Part shown: positions 33,884 through 42,161 of the stretch, piece after piece | Numbering within the stretch: the stretch's first letter is position 1 | Layout of the letters: each line of letters opens with the position of its first letter | Assembly: GCA_031460175.1 (NCBI GenBank) | Contig: JAVKGW010000007.1 | Span: forward strand, 1-64,000 | DNA: 64,000 nt | Direction of reading: 5' to 3' | From: Armatimonadota bacterium | Lineage (GTDB): Bacteria > Sysuimicrobiota > Sysuimicrobiia > Sysuimicrobiales > Sysuimicrobiaceae | The notes under the pieces: generated by a model | The model's input: the letters and a program-made list of their open reading frames with translations, nothing else | Databases searched by the model: none | What the model was told of the DNA's origin: nothing | Position numbers and translations under genes: made by a program

Positions 33884-34965
33884 TGGCCGCCGCGGCACCG
33901 ATCCTCGAGAGACGGTACGTGTACAGCCGGGCCCCACTCCTCATTTACTGGGAGCTGACCCGGGCGTGCGACCTGGCCTGCCGGCACTGCCGGGCGGAGG
34001 CCGTTCCGGACCGCCATCCCCGCGAGCTCTCCACCCTCGAAGGGCGCCGCATGCTCCGGGAGGCCTTGGCCTTCGGGCCGTCCCTCCCCCACTGGGTGTT
34101 CACGGGCGGAGACCCCTTCAAGCGGCCGGATCTCCCGGATCTGGTGGAGGAAGCGCGGGCACTGGGGTTCGGAGTCTCCCTGGCTCCCAGCGCCACTCCC
34201 CTGGTGACGGACGCGGCCATCCGGCGCCTGGCCCGGGCCGGCGTACAGGCCATCTCCCTCAGCCTGGACGGCTCAACCCCGGAGCGACACGACGCCCTGC
34301 GGGGCATCCCCGGGTGCTTCGACCTCACCCTCCGGCTCGCGCACCGGATCCGGGAGGAGGGGATTCAACTTCAGATCAACACCCTGATCACCGCCTCCAC
34401 CGTGGAGGATCTCCCGGCCATCTACGACCTGGTCCGGGGACTGGACATCGTCCGCTGGAGCCTCTTCTTCCTGATCCGGGTGGGGCGGGGGCAGGTGCTG
34501 GAGGAGGTGACGCCCCAGCAGGCGGAGCGGCTGTGCCACTGGCTGCTGGACCTGAGCGCGCGCGCGCCGTTCGCCATCAAGACCACGGAGGCCCCGCATT
34601 ACCGCCGGGTGGCGTTCCTGCGCATGCGCCACCGGGGTCTCAGCGAGGACGCCATCGCCTCCACCCCCGTGGGTCGGGGGTTCGGGGTGCGGGACGGAAA
34701 CGGCATTGTGTTCGTCTCTCACACGGGCGAGGTGTACCCTTCGGGGTTCCTGCCCCTCCGGGCGGGAAACGTGCGGGAGCGGAGCCTGGTGGAGCTGTAC
34801 CGGCACGCGGACCTCCTGGTGCGGATCCGGGATACGGGCCTCCTGCGGGGCAAGTGCGGCCGGTGCCCCTTCCGGGAGATCTGCGGGGGCTCCCGGGCCC
34901 GTGCCTACGCGCACACGGGCGATCCCCTGGAGAGCGACCCCCTCTGCCCGTACCAGCCTCCATAG
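33883..34965 (+). CDS. Radical SAM/SPASM protein (NirJ/AhbD-like, TIGR04053-type)
   Basis: GTG start sharing one base with the preceding stop and preceded by GGAGGGG; 360 residues. The radical SAM motif is TRACDLACRHC (C-x3-C-x2-C, about 27-37). Near 80 is HWVFTGGDPF, and the C-terminal SPASM region has CGRCPFREICGG. Relatives act in heme or heme d1 synthesis or peptide modification. Following an oxidase operon, a heme-related role is plausible but unproven. Confidence 0.8.
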   Translation: MAAAAPILERRYVYSRAPLLIYWELTRACDLACRHCRAEAVPDRHPRELSTLEGRRMLREALAFGPSLPHWVFTGGDPFKRPDLPDLVEEARALGFGVSLAPSATPLVTDAAIRRLARAGVQAISLSLDGSTPERHDALRGIPGCFDLTLRLAHRIREEGIQLQINTLITASTVEDLPAIYDLVRGLDIVRWSLFFLIRVGRGQVLEEVTPQQAERLCHWLLDLSARAPFAIKTTEAPHYRRVAFLRMRHRGLSEDAIASTPVGRGFGVRDGNGIVFVSHTGEVYPSGFLPLRAGNVRERSLVELYRHADLLVRIRDTGLLRGKCGRCPFREICGGSRARAYAHTGDPLESDPLCPYQPP

Positions 34966-35051
34966 GACGGAGATCCGGGGGCGAAATCCTGTCTCCGCCC
35001 GATGCGGGGCAGAGGGCAGCAGGGGAAACTCGTCTGCGGGAGGGAGCGGAC
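34966..35051. other. Short leader with hairpin before the cupredoxin gene
   Basis: CGGAGA (34968-34973) pairs with TCTCCG (34992-34997) and GCAGA/TCTGC arms follow. No T-run and no recognised riboswitch. Confidence 0.25.
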
Positions 35052-35414
35052 ATGCGGTGGAGGATGGTGGTGCTGGGAGGGTTGGGGATCCTGGCTCTGG
35101 TGGCGGGGAGCTGGGTCGGCCTCCACGCGGGCGCGGCCCCCCAGAAGGTCAAGGTGGAGGCGAAGGAGTTCAGCTACACCCCCAACCGGATCACGGTGAA
35201 ATCGGGCCAGCCGGTCGAGCTCCTCATGGAGAACAAGGGCGTCATCGAACACGACTTCGTGCTGGAGAAATTCAAGGTGAAGATGGGGCTCCTCAAGCCC
35301 GGACAGTCCGGAAAGGTGACCTTCACGCCCGCCGCGAAGGGCACCTTCCCCTTTTATTGCAGCGTGCCAGGGCACAAAGAAGCCGGGATGACGGGGACCC
35401 TGGTGGTGCAGTAG
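35052..35414 (+). CDS. Small blue-copper (cupredoxin/plastocyanin-like) protein
   Basis: 120 residues: a signal peptide or anchor (about 5-28), then a single cupredoxin domain. Copper ligands are His in IEHDF near 77 and CSVPGHKEAGM near 104 (C-x4-H-x4-M), a type-1 site. It is likely a periplasmic electron carrier, perhaps to the oxidase or NosZ. GGAGGGAGCGG precedes the ATG. Confidence 0.87.
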   Translation: MRWRMVVLGGLGILALVAGSWVGLHAGAAPQKVKVEAKEFSYTPNRITVKSGQPVELLMENKGVIEHDFVLEKFKVKMGLLKPGQSGKVTFTPAAKGTFPFYCSVPGHKEAGMTGTLVVQ

Positions 35415-35570
35415 GGATCCCTCCGGCGCAAGGCTGGAACCTCTACCCGGAGCAATGCCCGCCCCTGTGGGGACCTGACGGTGCTTCGGGGATGAGGCCG
35501 CTTTGCGCGTCGCGGTCCCGGTCCCCTATAATGGTCGCGCCTTCGGCCTTTCGGAGGGAGGGGGTGCGCC
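35415..35570. promoter_or_regulatory. Promoter region of the GYD gene
   Basis: It contains the best sigma-70-like promoter of the window: TTGCGC (35503-35508), 18-bp spacer, TATAAT (35527-35532). GGAGGGAGGG follows before the ATG at 35571. Confidence 0.65.
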
Positions 35571-35855
35571 ATGCCGACATACATCATGTTGAGCCGGCTC
35601 ACGGAATCCGGGGCGGAGACCATCCGTCAGAACCCCGGCCGCATCCAGGAGGTGAACCGGGAGCTGGAGGCCATGGGGGTTCGCGTGCTCCAGCAGTACG
35701 CGGTCCTGGGGCCCTACGACTTCGTGAACATCGTGGAGGCCCCGGATGTGGGAACCGTGATGCGGGCCTCCGTGGAGCTCAGCTCCCGGGGAAGCGTGCG
35801 CATCGAGACCCTGGCTGCGGTCCCCATGGACGAGTTCGTCCGCCTGTTCCGGTAG
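35571..35855 (+). CDS. GYD-domain protein
   Basis: 94 residues, covering the whole GYD family: YIMLSRLTESG at the start, AVLGPYDFVNIVEAPD near 44, and ETLAAVPMDEF at the end. These small dimeric proteins have no settled function. It has its own promoter and precedes the M16 genes by 72 bp. Confidence 0.88.
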   Translation: MPTYIMLSRLTESGAETIRQNPGRIQEVNRELEAMGVRVLQQYAVLGPYDFVNIVEAPDVGTVMRASVELSSRGSVRIETLAAVPMDEFVRLFR

Positions 35856-35927
35856 GAACGGACAGATCCCGGGGAGCAGGGCACGGACCGCCCACCGGGA
35901 ACGTGTGGGCCGGGGAAGGGGATTCCC

Positions 35928-37202
35928 ATGGAAGTGGTCCGATCCGCGCTTCCGAACGGGCTGCGGGTGGTGGTGCTGCCCGATCGCTCCGCGCCCGTGG
36001 TGAGCTTCTGGATCTGGTACCGGGTGGGCGCGCGGGACGAGCGTCCCGGACAGACCGGGATCTCCCACTGGGTGGAGCACATGCTTTTTAAGGGCACCCC
36101 GCGGCTCGGCCGGGGCGGGCTGGACCGGCTGTTCGCCCGCCTGGGCGCCCGCTGGAACGGGTTCACCACCTCGGACTTCACCGTCTACCTGGAGACCCTC
36201 CCGCAGTCCACCTGGCAGGTGGCCGCGGAGGTGGAAGCGGATCGCATGCGCAACACGGTGTTCGACCCGGAGGAGGTGGAGCGGGAGCGCACGGTGATCC
36301 TCTCGGAGCGGGGGATGTACGAGAACGACCCCAGCAGTGTTCTGCACGAGGAGGTGGCGGCCCTGGCCTTCCAGGTCCACCCCTACCGCCAGCCCGTGAT
36401 CGGCTGGCGGACGGACCTGCAGCGGATCACCCGGGAAGAACTCCTAGCCCACTACCACGCCTACTACCGGCCCAACAACGCCACCGTGGTCCTGGTGGGT
36501 GCGGTCTCCCCCGAGGAGGCCCTGCGCGCCGTGGAGGCGCACTTCGGTGGGATCGAACCCGGGGAACGGCCTCCGGAGGTACGGATCGAGGAACCGCCGC
36601 AGGGGGGCGAGCGCCGGGTGGTGGTGGAGCGGCCGGGCGGAGCCGTCCCCCTCGTGCAGATGGCCTATCGGGTTCCCGCGGGCACGCATCCGGATACGGT
36701 GCCGCTCCTCGTGCTGGACGCGGTGCTGTCGGGCGGAAAGCCCCTCAGCTGGGGAAGCGCAGGAGGGATGGGCCGCTCCTCGCGCCTCTATCGGGCCCTG
36801 GTGCGCACCCGGCTCGCGGCCGCGGCCAGCAGCGGCTTCACGCCCTCCCTGGACCCCGGGTTGCTCTGGATTTCCGTCACCGCCCAGCCCGGGGTGAAGC
36901 CGGAGTCCCTGGAGTCCGCGGTGGAAGAGGAGCTCGCCCGGGTGCGGGAGGAGCTCGTGCCGGAGGAGGAGCTGCGGAGGGCCACCAAGCAGCTGCGGGC
37001 CCAGCTGGCGTACGGCGCGGACGACGCCTCCGGCCGGGCCCTGTGGCTGGGGTTTGTGGAGATGCTGGGGCTCCGTTCGTGGTTTTCGGAGCTCCCACGA
37101 CAGCTGGAGCGGGTCACGCCGGAAGAGGTCCGGCGGGTGGCCCGGACCTACCTTCAGAGGAAGACCCGCACCGTGGGCTGGTACCTCCCGGAGGCCGCCT
37201 GA
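35928..37202 (+). CDS. M16-family zinc metallopeptidase, catalytic partner
   Basis: 424 residues with the inverted zinc motif HWVEHMLF (HxxEH, about 46-50) and the downstream Glu region EEVERERTVILSE near 120. Family-typical length for a processing-protease-like subunit. It is cytoplasmic or periplasmic without an obvious signal. It overlaps the next M16 gene by one base. Confidence 0.92.
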   Translation: MEVVRSALPNGLRVVVLPDRSAPVVSFWIWYRVGARDERPGQTGISHWVEHMLFKGTPRLGRGGLDRLFARLGARWNGFTTSDFTVYLETLPQSTWQVAAEVEADRMRNTVFDPEEVERERTVILSERGMYENDPSSVLHEEVAALAFQVHPYRQPVIGWRTDLQRITREELLAHYHAYYRPNNATVVLVGAVSPEEALRAVEAHFGGIEPGERPPEVRIEEPPQGGERRVVVERPGGAVPLVQMAYRVPAGTHPDTVPLLVLDAVLSGGKPLSWGSAGGMGRSSRLYRALVRTRLAAAASSGFTPSLDPGLLWISVTAQPGVKPESLESAVEEELARVREELVPEEELRRATKQLRAQLAYGADDASGRALWLGFVEMLGLRSWFSELPRQLERVTPEEVRRVARTYLQRKTRTVGWYLPEAA

Positions 37203-38476
37203 TGGAGATCCCCATCCGGCCTGATACGGTCCTCCGGAAGGCGCTTCCGAACGGAGGCGTGGTCCTGGCGCTGCGTGACGCCTCTTCCCCCACGGTCTCC
37301 CTGCGGGTTCTGTTGCCGTACGCGGGTGCCGTGGCGGATGGAGAGGCCGGGGCGGGCACCGCGCGGTTCGTGGCCGCCCTGCTCGTCCGGGGGACCGGGC
37401 GGTACGATGCGGAGGCCCTGGCGGAACTGCTGGACGGCATGGGGGCTTCCGTGCAGGTCACGGCAGGGCGAGAGGCCACGGAGCTCACCGCCCGGGCTCT
37501 GGCGGAGGACGCGGGGCGGCTCGTGGCGGTGTGTGCGGAGATCCTGCGCAACCCCACGTTCCCCGAGGAGGAGATCGAACGGGTACGGGGCGAGCTCATC
37601 ACCTCCCTGCGGGTGCTCGCCAAGGATCCCCGGACCGTGGCCCAGTGGACCCTGTGCCGGCTGCTCTACCCACGGCCTCACCCCTTCGGGCTCCCCGCGG
37701 AGGGGACGGAGGAGGCGATCGGTCGCCTGACCCGGGAGGAACTGGTGGCGTTCTGGCGCGAGCACTACGGACCGAAGGACGCGATCTTCGTCCTGGTGGG
37801 AGACCTGGACCCGATGCATGCCGTGGACCTGATCGGCGGGGCTTTTGAGGACTGGCGGGTGGAGGTGAAGCCCCTCGCGGAACCACAGGACCCCGCACCC
37901 CCCGCGGGGGTGGAACGGGAGGTGGTGACCATCGAGGGGAAAGTGCAGGCGGATGTGGCCTTGGGGGTTCCGGGGGTTCGGAGGGCGGATCCCGACTACC
38001 TGCCCCTGCGGCTGGGAAACCTCATCCTGGGGGAGATGGGGCTCATGGGACGGATCGGGGACGTGGTGCGGGAGCAGAAGGGACTCGCGTACTACGCCCT
38101 GAGTCACCTCACCGCGGGGAAGTGGGGTGGGCCGTGGTACGCCATCGCGGGCGTCCCACCCGAGAAGGCCCGGGAGGCCACGGAGGCCATGGCGGGCGAG
38201 TTCGCCCGGATGCGGGAGGAGGGGCCCACCGAGCAGGAGCTCGCGGACGCGGTCCAGAACCGGGTGGGGTGGCTCCAGGTCTCCCTCTCCGGTGCACCCG
38301 CCAAGGCGCAGCTACTGGCTTACACGGAGTTCCACGGCCTGGATCTGGACTACTGGGTGCGGTTTGCGGACCTGGTCCGGCAGGTCCGTCGGGAGGACAT
38401 CGTGGAAGCCTTCCGGCGCCGCTTCCCCGGCGGCTACGCCCTGGCGGTGGCGGGCCCGGAAGGGGTGGTTCTCTGA
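37202..38476 (+). CDS. M16-family peptidase-like protein, non-catalytic partner
   Basis: 424 residues, ATG sharing a base with the upstream TGA. It has the M16 fold but the zinc motif is lost (the equivalent segment reads TARFVAALL), while KGLAYYALSHL near 305 keeps the substrate-binding Arg/Tyr region in altered form. Paired active and inactive subunits are common in bacterial M16B enzymes. Confidence 0.9.
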   Translation: MEIPIRPDTVLRKALPNGGVVLALRDASSPTVSLRVLLPYAGAVADGEAGAGTARFVAALLVRGTGRYDAEALAELLDGMGASVQVTAGREATELTARALAEDAGRLVAVCAEILRNPTFPEEEIERVRGELITSLRVLAKDPRTVAQWTLCRLLYPRPHPFGLPAEGTEEAIGRLTREELVAFWREHYGPKDAIFVLVGDLDPMHAVDLIGGAFEDWRVEVKPLAEPQDPAPPAGVEREVVTIEGKVQADVALGVPGVRRADPDYLPLRLGNLILGEMGLMGRIGDVVREQKGLAYYALSHLTAGKWGGPWYAIAGVPPEKAREATEAMAGEFARMREEGPTEQELADAVQNRVGWLQVSLSGAPAKAQLLAYTEFHGLDLDYWVRFADLVRQVRREDIVEAFRRRFPGGYALAVAGPEGVVL

Positions 38477-38484
38477 GGTGAGCT

Positions 38485-38949
38485 TTAGGGCACGAGCTCC
38501 GGCGGCAGGATCCAGCGCACGGACCACCGGCCGGTCGGGTCGTCCCGCTCGAGACAGACCACCCCGGCCATGCGGAACGTCACGAGTTGGCGCTCCGGCT
38601 CCCCGCAGAGGAGGAGGTCCGCAAGCCGGCGCAGGTGCGGGAGATGGCCCACGAGGAGGAGGTCTTCCGTGGCGTCCCGGAGCCGGTCGGCCCATCGGGC
38701 GGGGTCGTCGTTGGGATCAAGACCATCCGCTTCCTCCACCCGGGCCTCAGGCAGCAGTTGGCCCCACACCTCTGCGGTCTGCCGGGCCCTCAGCTTACCG
38801 CTGTGCACGATCCGGAGGACGCGGACCCCGTGCTGGACCGCGAACCGCGCAACTCGTTCCGCCTCCCGCCGGCCCTGCTCCGTGAGGGGGCGGGCAGGGT
38901 CCTCGGATTCGGGCTTCGCCTCCCCGTGCTGGACGAGATAGAGCCGCAT
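38485..38949 (-). CDS. sixA: SixA-like phosphohistidine phosphatase
   Basis: 154 residues from ATG 38949. The first strand YLVQHGEA holds the histidine-phosphatase His with Gln in place of the usual Arg, and LVGHLPHL near 102 holds the second His. The QHGEA variant is common in this branch. It is convergent with the M16 gene. Confidence 0.82.
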   Translation of the reverse strand: MRLYLVQHGEAKPESEDPARPLTEQGRREAERVARFAVQHGVRVLRIVHSGKLRARQTAEVWGQLLPEARVEEADGLDPNDDPARWADRLRDATEDLLLVGHLPHLRRLADLLLCGEPERQLVTFRMAGVVCLERDDPTGRWSVRWILPPELVP

Positions 38950-38977
38950 CCCCGGATATCCTACCATCGGATCGGAG

Positions 38978-39132
38978 ATGGGAGATCTCCTGCCCATCCC
39001 TGGACATCCTGGGGTCGGCAAGACCACGCTCCTCCAGGCCTCGCACGGGAGCTCCGGGACCGTGCGGGCGGGTTCTACACGGAGGAGATTCGGGAGCGCG
39101 GTGGCCGCGTGGGCTTCCGGCTCGTAACCCTA
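38978..39132 (+). pseudogene. Frameshifted, truncated remnant of a THEP1-type NTPase
   Basis: From ATG 38978 the frame reads a P-loop (PGHPGVGKTTLL) to about 39040. One base out of frame, the next stretch reads LARELRDRAGGFYTEEIRE and then VGFRLVTL, exactly how THEP1/NTPase family proteins continue. A single missing base near 39040 would restore the frame. Nothing after 39132 matches the family, so about two thirds of the gene is missing and the endonuclease V-like gene begins there. Confidence 0.75.
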
Positions 39133-39158
39133 CGCGCCCTCCAGTGGATCCACGAGCG

Positions 39159-39860
39159 ATGCCCGCTCCGTGGCCCCTGACACCGGAGGAGTTGATCGCG
39201 CAGCAGCTGGCGCTCGCACGCCTGGTACCGGAGCCGTGGCGGTTTTCGGGAGGACTGTGCTCCGTGGCCGGATGCTTCGTGTGCTTCCCCCGGGGGCGCA
39301 CGGGGCCCGGGACCGCGGGAGATGTGGGGTGGGCCGCGGCGGTGTTGATGGAGGGGGAGAGACTCGTGGCCACGGCCACCGTGCGGGGAAAGGCGGCATG
39401 GCCGTATGAGCCGGGGCTGCTGGCCCTGCGGGAGGGGCCGCTTTTGGAGGCCGCGGTTCGCGCCCTTCCGGAGCGCCCGGAACTCCTGGTGGTGAACGCC
39501 ACGGGCCGAGACCACCCGCGCCGGGCCGGGCTCGCGGTGCACCTCGGGTTCCGGCTCGGAATCCCCACCGTCGGCGTGACCCAGCGCCCCCTGGTGGCCC
39601 GGGGAGATCCCCCGCACGCGTCCCGGGGATCCGTGAGCCCGCTCTGGCTTGACGGAGAGGTGGTGGCCTACTGGGTCCGCACCAAGGAGGGCACCGCACC
39701 GCTCGTGGCCCACGCGGGCTGGCGCACGGATCCCCAGACCGCGGCGGAGGTGTTGCGATCCCTCACGGGGAGGTGGCGGACCCCGGAACCCCTTCGGCAG
39801 GCCCGGGCCGCGGCCCGGGCCGCCCGGGCGGCCTCACCGCCTCTTGGGGAACACGAATAG
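39159..39860 (+). CDS. Endonuclease V-like protein with altered catalytic residues
   Basis: 233 residues from ATG 39159 (ATG 39144 is an alternative; neither has a clear ribosome site). The EndoV pattern is visible: VAGCFVCFPRG, WPYEPGLLALREGP near 81, then LVVNATGRDHPRRAGLAVHLG and PTVGV. Known EndoV enzymes have Asp where this has Phe40 and Asn113, while Tyr83, Glu92 and His119 are kept. It may be inactive or have a different substrate. It follows a decayed gene. Confidence 0.8.
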   Translation: MPAPWPLTPEELIAQQLALARLVPEPWRFSGGLCSVAGCFVCFPRGRTGPGTAGDVGWAAAVLMEGERLVATATVRGKAAWPYEPGLLALREGPLLEAAVRALPERPELLVVNATGRDHPRRAGLAVHLGFRLGIPTVGVTQRPLVARGDPPHASRGSVSPLWLDGEVVAYWVRTKEGTAPLVAHAGWRTDPQTAAEVLRSLTGRWRTPEPLRQARAAARAARAASPPLGEHE

Positions 39861-40484
39861 GTACACGGGGTTGCGGGCCCACGGAGCGGTGCTGCTCCCG
39901 CCGTCGAGCAAAAAGGCATGCGTGTAGCCCGTCCGGTGCATGATGGCCCGCACGCCCGCCAGGGTCTGTACCCCTTCCAGCAGTGCGAACCGGGTTCCAC
40001 CTTCCACCCACAGCACCGCGCGTCGCTGGGTCCGGGCCCACAACACACGTCGGTCGTAGATGCGCCCCACCATGTGACGGCCCACGAGGAGCGGCCCGCC
40101 CCGCAGCTCCCACGCGGCCCGCGGATCCGGCCTCCGGCTGGCCCGCAGGCGACCGTCGCGCCACGTGAGGTACGGCCAGTCCGGGTGCACGCTCTGTGCC
40201 GGGATCACCCAGCTTCCGATGCGTACCCGCTCGATGGGCTCTCCCCGCCAGTGATACGGCCCCGTGGTCAGGTAGAGGGCTCCGGGAGTACGGATCCGGG
40301 CGGTGCGTCTGGTGACCCCACCCGGCCAGTACCGGGGCCACAGGATGTGGCATCGGAAGTCGAAGACCACAAGCCACGTGCGGGAATCTACCCGCACCCG
40401 CCGGGGGGAGCACGAGGAGGCCGTGGCCGCCGCAGGGAGCAGCAGGGAGAGCGTTACGAGGAGCAGGCTCCGTGGAACGCGCAT
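39834..40484 (-). CDS. Secreted phosphodiester glycosidase-family (NAGPA-like) protein
   Basis: 216 residues with a signal peptide (1-22, RSLLLVTLSLLLPAAATAS). The C-terminal AFLLDGGSSTAP matches the DGGGSS motif of the NAGPA/phosphodiester glycosidase domain. Start is ATG 40484 with AAGGA upstream. It overlaps the EndoV-like gene tail-to-tail by 27 bp. Confidence 0.75.
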   Translation of the reverse strand: MRVPRSLLLVTLSLLLPAAATASSCSPRRVRVDSRTWLVVFDFRCHILWPRYWPGGVTRRTARIRTPGALYLTTGPYHWRGEPIERVRIGSWVIPAQSVHPDWPYLTWRDGRLRASRRPDPRAAWELRGGPLLVGRHMVGRIYDRRVLWARTQRRAVLWVEGGTRFALLEGVQTLAGVRAIMHRTGYTHAFLLDGGSSTAPWARNPVYLFVFPKRR

Positions 40485-40555
40485 GGTGTCCTTCTTTCTA
40501 TTCCAGGTGTGTTTCGAGGGTATGAAAGGAGTATCCTGAGAGGGCGGGAGGGGGT
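40485..40555. promoter_or_regulatory. Divergent promoter region
   Basis: 71 bp between two divergent starts, with TATCCT (40532-40537) as a weak -10 for the plus gene. No good -35 was seen. Confidence 0.3.
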
Positions 40556-40966
40556 ATGCGTCTACGCAAGCGGTTGCTGCGGTTTCTGGAGCGGGAGCGG
40601 ATCTGCCGGGTGGCCACCTGTGATGAGGAGGGGATGCCCCACGTGGTGCCCGTGTGCCACGTGGTCCACCAGGGCCGGATTTACTTCGCTTCGGATGCCC
40701 ACTCCCGGAAGATCCACAACCTGCGCCAGAACCCGCACGCCGCAATAACCGTGGACCTCTACACGGAGGACTGGAGTCGGCTCGCGGGGATCCTGGTCCA
40801 GGGAACGACCCGGATCATCGAGCGGGGTCCAGAGTTCCGCTCGATCCGCAAGTTGCTGTACGGGAAGTACCCGCAGTATCCGGAAGAGGCGGCCCTGGAA
40901 GAGGGGGAGTCCGTGATCGTGGAACTCACGCCCACGCACGTGACCTCTTGGGGGCTGGAGGGATAA
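40556..40966 (+). CDS. Pyridoxamine 5'-phosphate oxidase-family flavin/F420-binding protein
   Basis: 136 residues spanning one split-barrel domain: ERERICRVATCDEEGMPHVVPV at the start, then GRIYFASDAHSRKIHNLRQNP, typical of the small PPOX family. Substrate is unknown. GGGAGGGGGT precedes the ATG. It is 10 bp ahead of the flavoprotein gene. Confidence 0.85.
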   Translation: MRLRKRLLRFLERERICRVATCDEEGMPHVVPVCHVVHQGRIYFASDAHSRKIHNLRQNPHAAITVDLYTEDWSRLAGILVQGTTRIIERGPEFRSIRKLLYGKYPQYPEEAALEEGESVIVELTPTHVTSWGLEG

Positions 40967-40976
40967 GGGGAGAACG

Positions 40977-42149
40977 ATGGCGCGCTACCGCTATCTCATC
41001 GTGGGCGGGGGGATGACCGCGGACGCCGCGGTGCGGGGGATCCGGGAGCTGGATCCGGATGGAAGCGTGGGGATCGTGAGCCGGGAACCCCATCCGCCGT
41101 ACAACCGTCCACCCCTCTCCAAGGGGCTGTGGAAAGGCGGGTCTCTGGACCGCATCTGGCGCCGTACGGAGGAGCTGGGCGTGGCCCTGCACCTGGGCCG
41201 CACCCTCCGGAGGTTGGATCCTGCGGCCAAGCAGGCCACGGACGACGCGGGTGAGGTGTACACCTTCGAGAAGCTGCTGCTGGCCACGGGTGGGGATCCC
41301 CGGCGGCTGCGCACGGACGGGATCGTGTACTTCCGGACCCTCGACGACTACCTCACCCTGCGCCGGCTCGCTGGGGAGCGAGACCGGTTCGTGGTGATCG
41401 GCGGCGGGTTCATCGGGTCGGAGATCGCCGCGGCCCTGGCGATGAACGGCAAACGGGTCACCGTGACCTTCCTGGAGGAAGGGATCGGTGGCCGGTTGTT
41501 CCCGCCCGGGCTTGCACGCTTCCTGAACGACTACTACCGGGAACGCGGGGTGGAAGTGATCCCGGGGCAGGGGGTGGCGGCCGTGGAGCGGATCGGGGAG
41601 CGATCGGTGGTGCACACGGACGGCGGCCACCGGGTGGAGGCGGATGGGGTGATCGCAGGACTCGGGATCCGGCCCAATACGGAGCTCGCGGAAGATGCGG
41701 GCCTTCCCGTGGAAGACGGGATTCTCGTGGACGAGCGGCTCCGGGCGGGCCACCCGGATGTGTACGCGGCGGGAGACGTGGCCCGCTTTTACAACCCGGC
41801 CCTGGGGACACGGATCCGGGTGGAGCACGAGGACAACGCCAACACCCAGGGACTCCTCGCGGGCCGCAACATGGCCGGAGCCGGGGAAGCTTACACCCAC
41901 CTCCCCTTCTTCTACTCGGACCTCTTTGACCTCGGCTACGAGGCCGTGGGCGAGCTGGATCCGCGGCGGGAGGTCGTGGAGGACTGGAAGGAGCCGTACC
42001 GGGAAGGCGTGGTGTACTACCTGGACCGGGGCCGGGTGCGCGGGGTGCTCCTGTGGAACGTGTGGGGGCAGGTGGAAGCCGCCCGGGCCCTCATCGCGGA
42101 ACCAGGACCCCATTCCCCGCGAACCCTCAAGGGGCGGTTGCCGAGCTGA
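40977..42149 (+). CDS. FAD-dependent NAD(P)H:acceptor oxidoreductase (ferredoxin-reductase-like)
   Basis: 390 residues with an N-terminal FAD Rossmann motif (LIVGGGMTADAA), PPYNRPPLSK near 40, NAD(P) motif VVIGGGFIGSEIA near 141, and FAD motif YAAGDVARF near 262. This is the layout of putidaredoxin reductase-like and AIF-like proteins. No ferredoxin gene is adjacent, so the partner is unknown. Confidence 0.9.
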   Translation: MARYRYLIVGGGMTADAAVRGIRELDPDGSVGIVSREPHPPYNRPPLSKGLWKGGSLDRIWRRTEELGVALHLGRTLRRLDPAAKQATDDAGEVYTFEKLLLATGGDPRRLRTDGIVYFRTLDDYLTLRRLAGERDRFVVIGGGFIGSEIAAALAMNGKRVTVTFLEEGIGGRLFPPGLARFLNDYYRERGVEVIPGQGVAAVERIGERSVVHTDGGHRVEADGVIAGLGIRPNTELAEDAGLPVEDGILVDERLRAGHPDVYAAGDVARFYNPALGTRIRVEHEDNANTQGLLAGRNMAGAGEAYTHLPFFYSDLFDLGYEAVGELDPRREVVEDWKEPYREGVVYYLDRGRVRGVLLWNVWGQVEAARALIAEPGPHSPRTLKGRLPS

Positions 42150-42161
42150 GGAGGACCAAAG

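Noticed and set aside
37202-38476. Loss of the zinc motif in the second M16 gene as a pseudogene sign
   Set aside because: Active/inactive M16 pairs are normal, the frame is intact, and the inactive partner contributes substrate binding.
38485-38949. QHGEA in SixA as a missing active-site residue
   Set aside because: The Arg-to-Gln variant is a recurrent form of the SixA branch, not a sign of decay.
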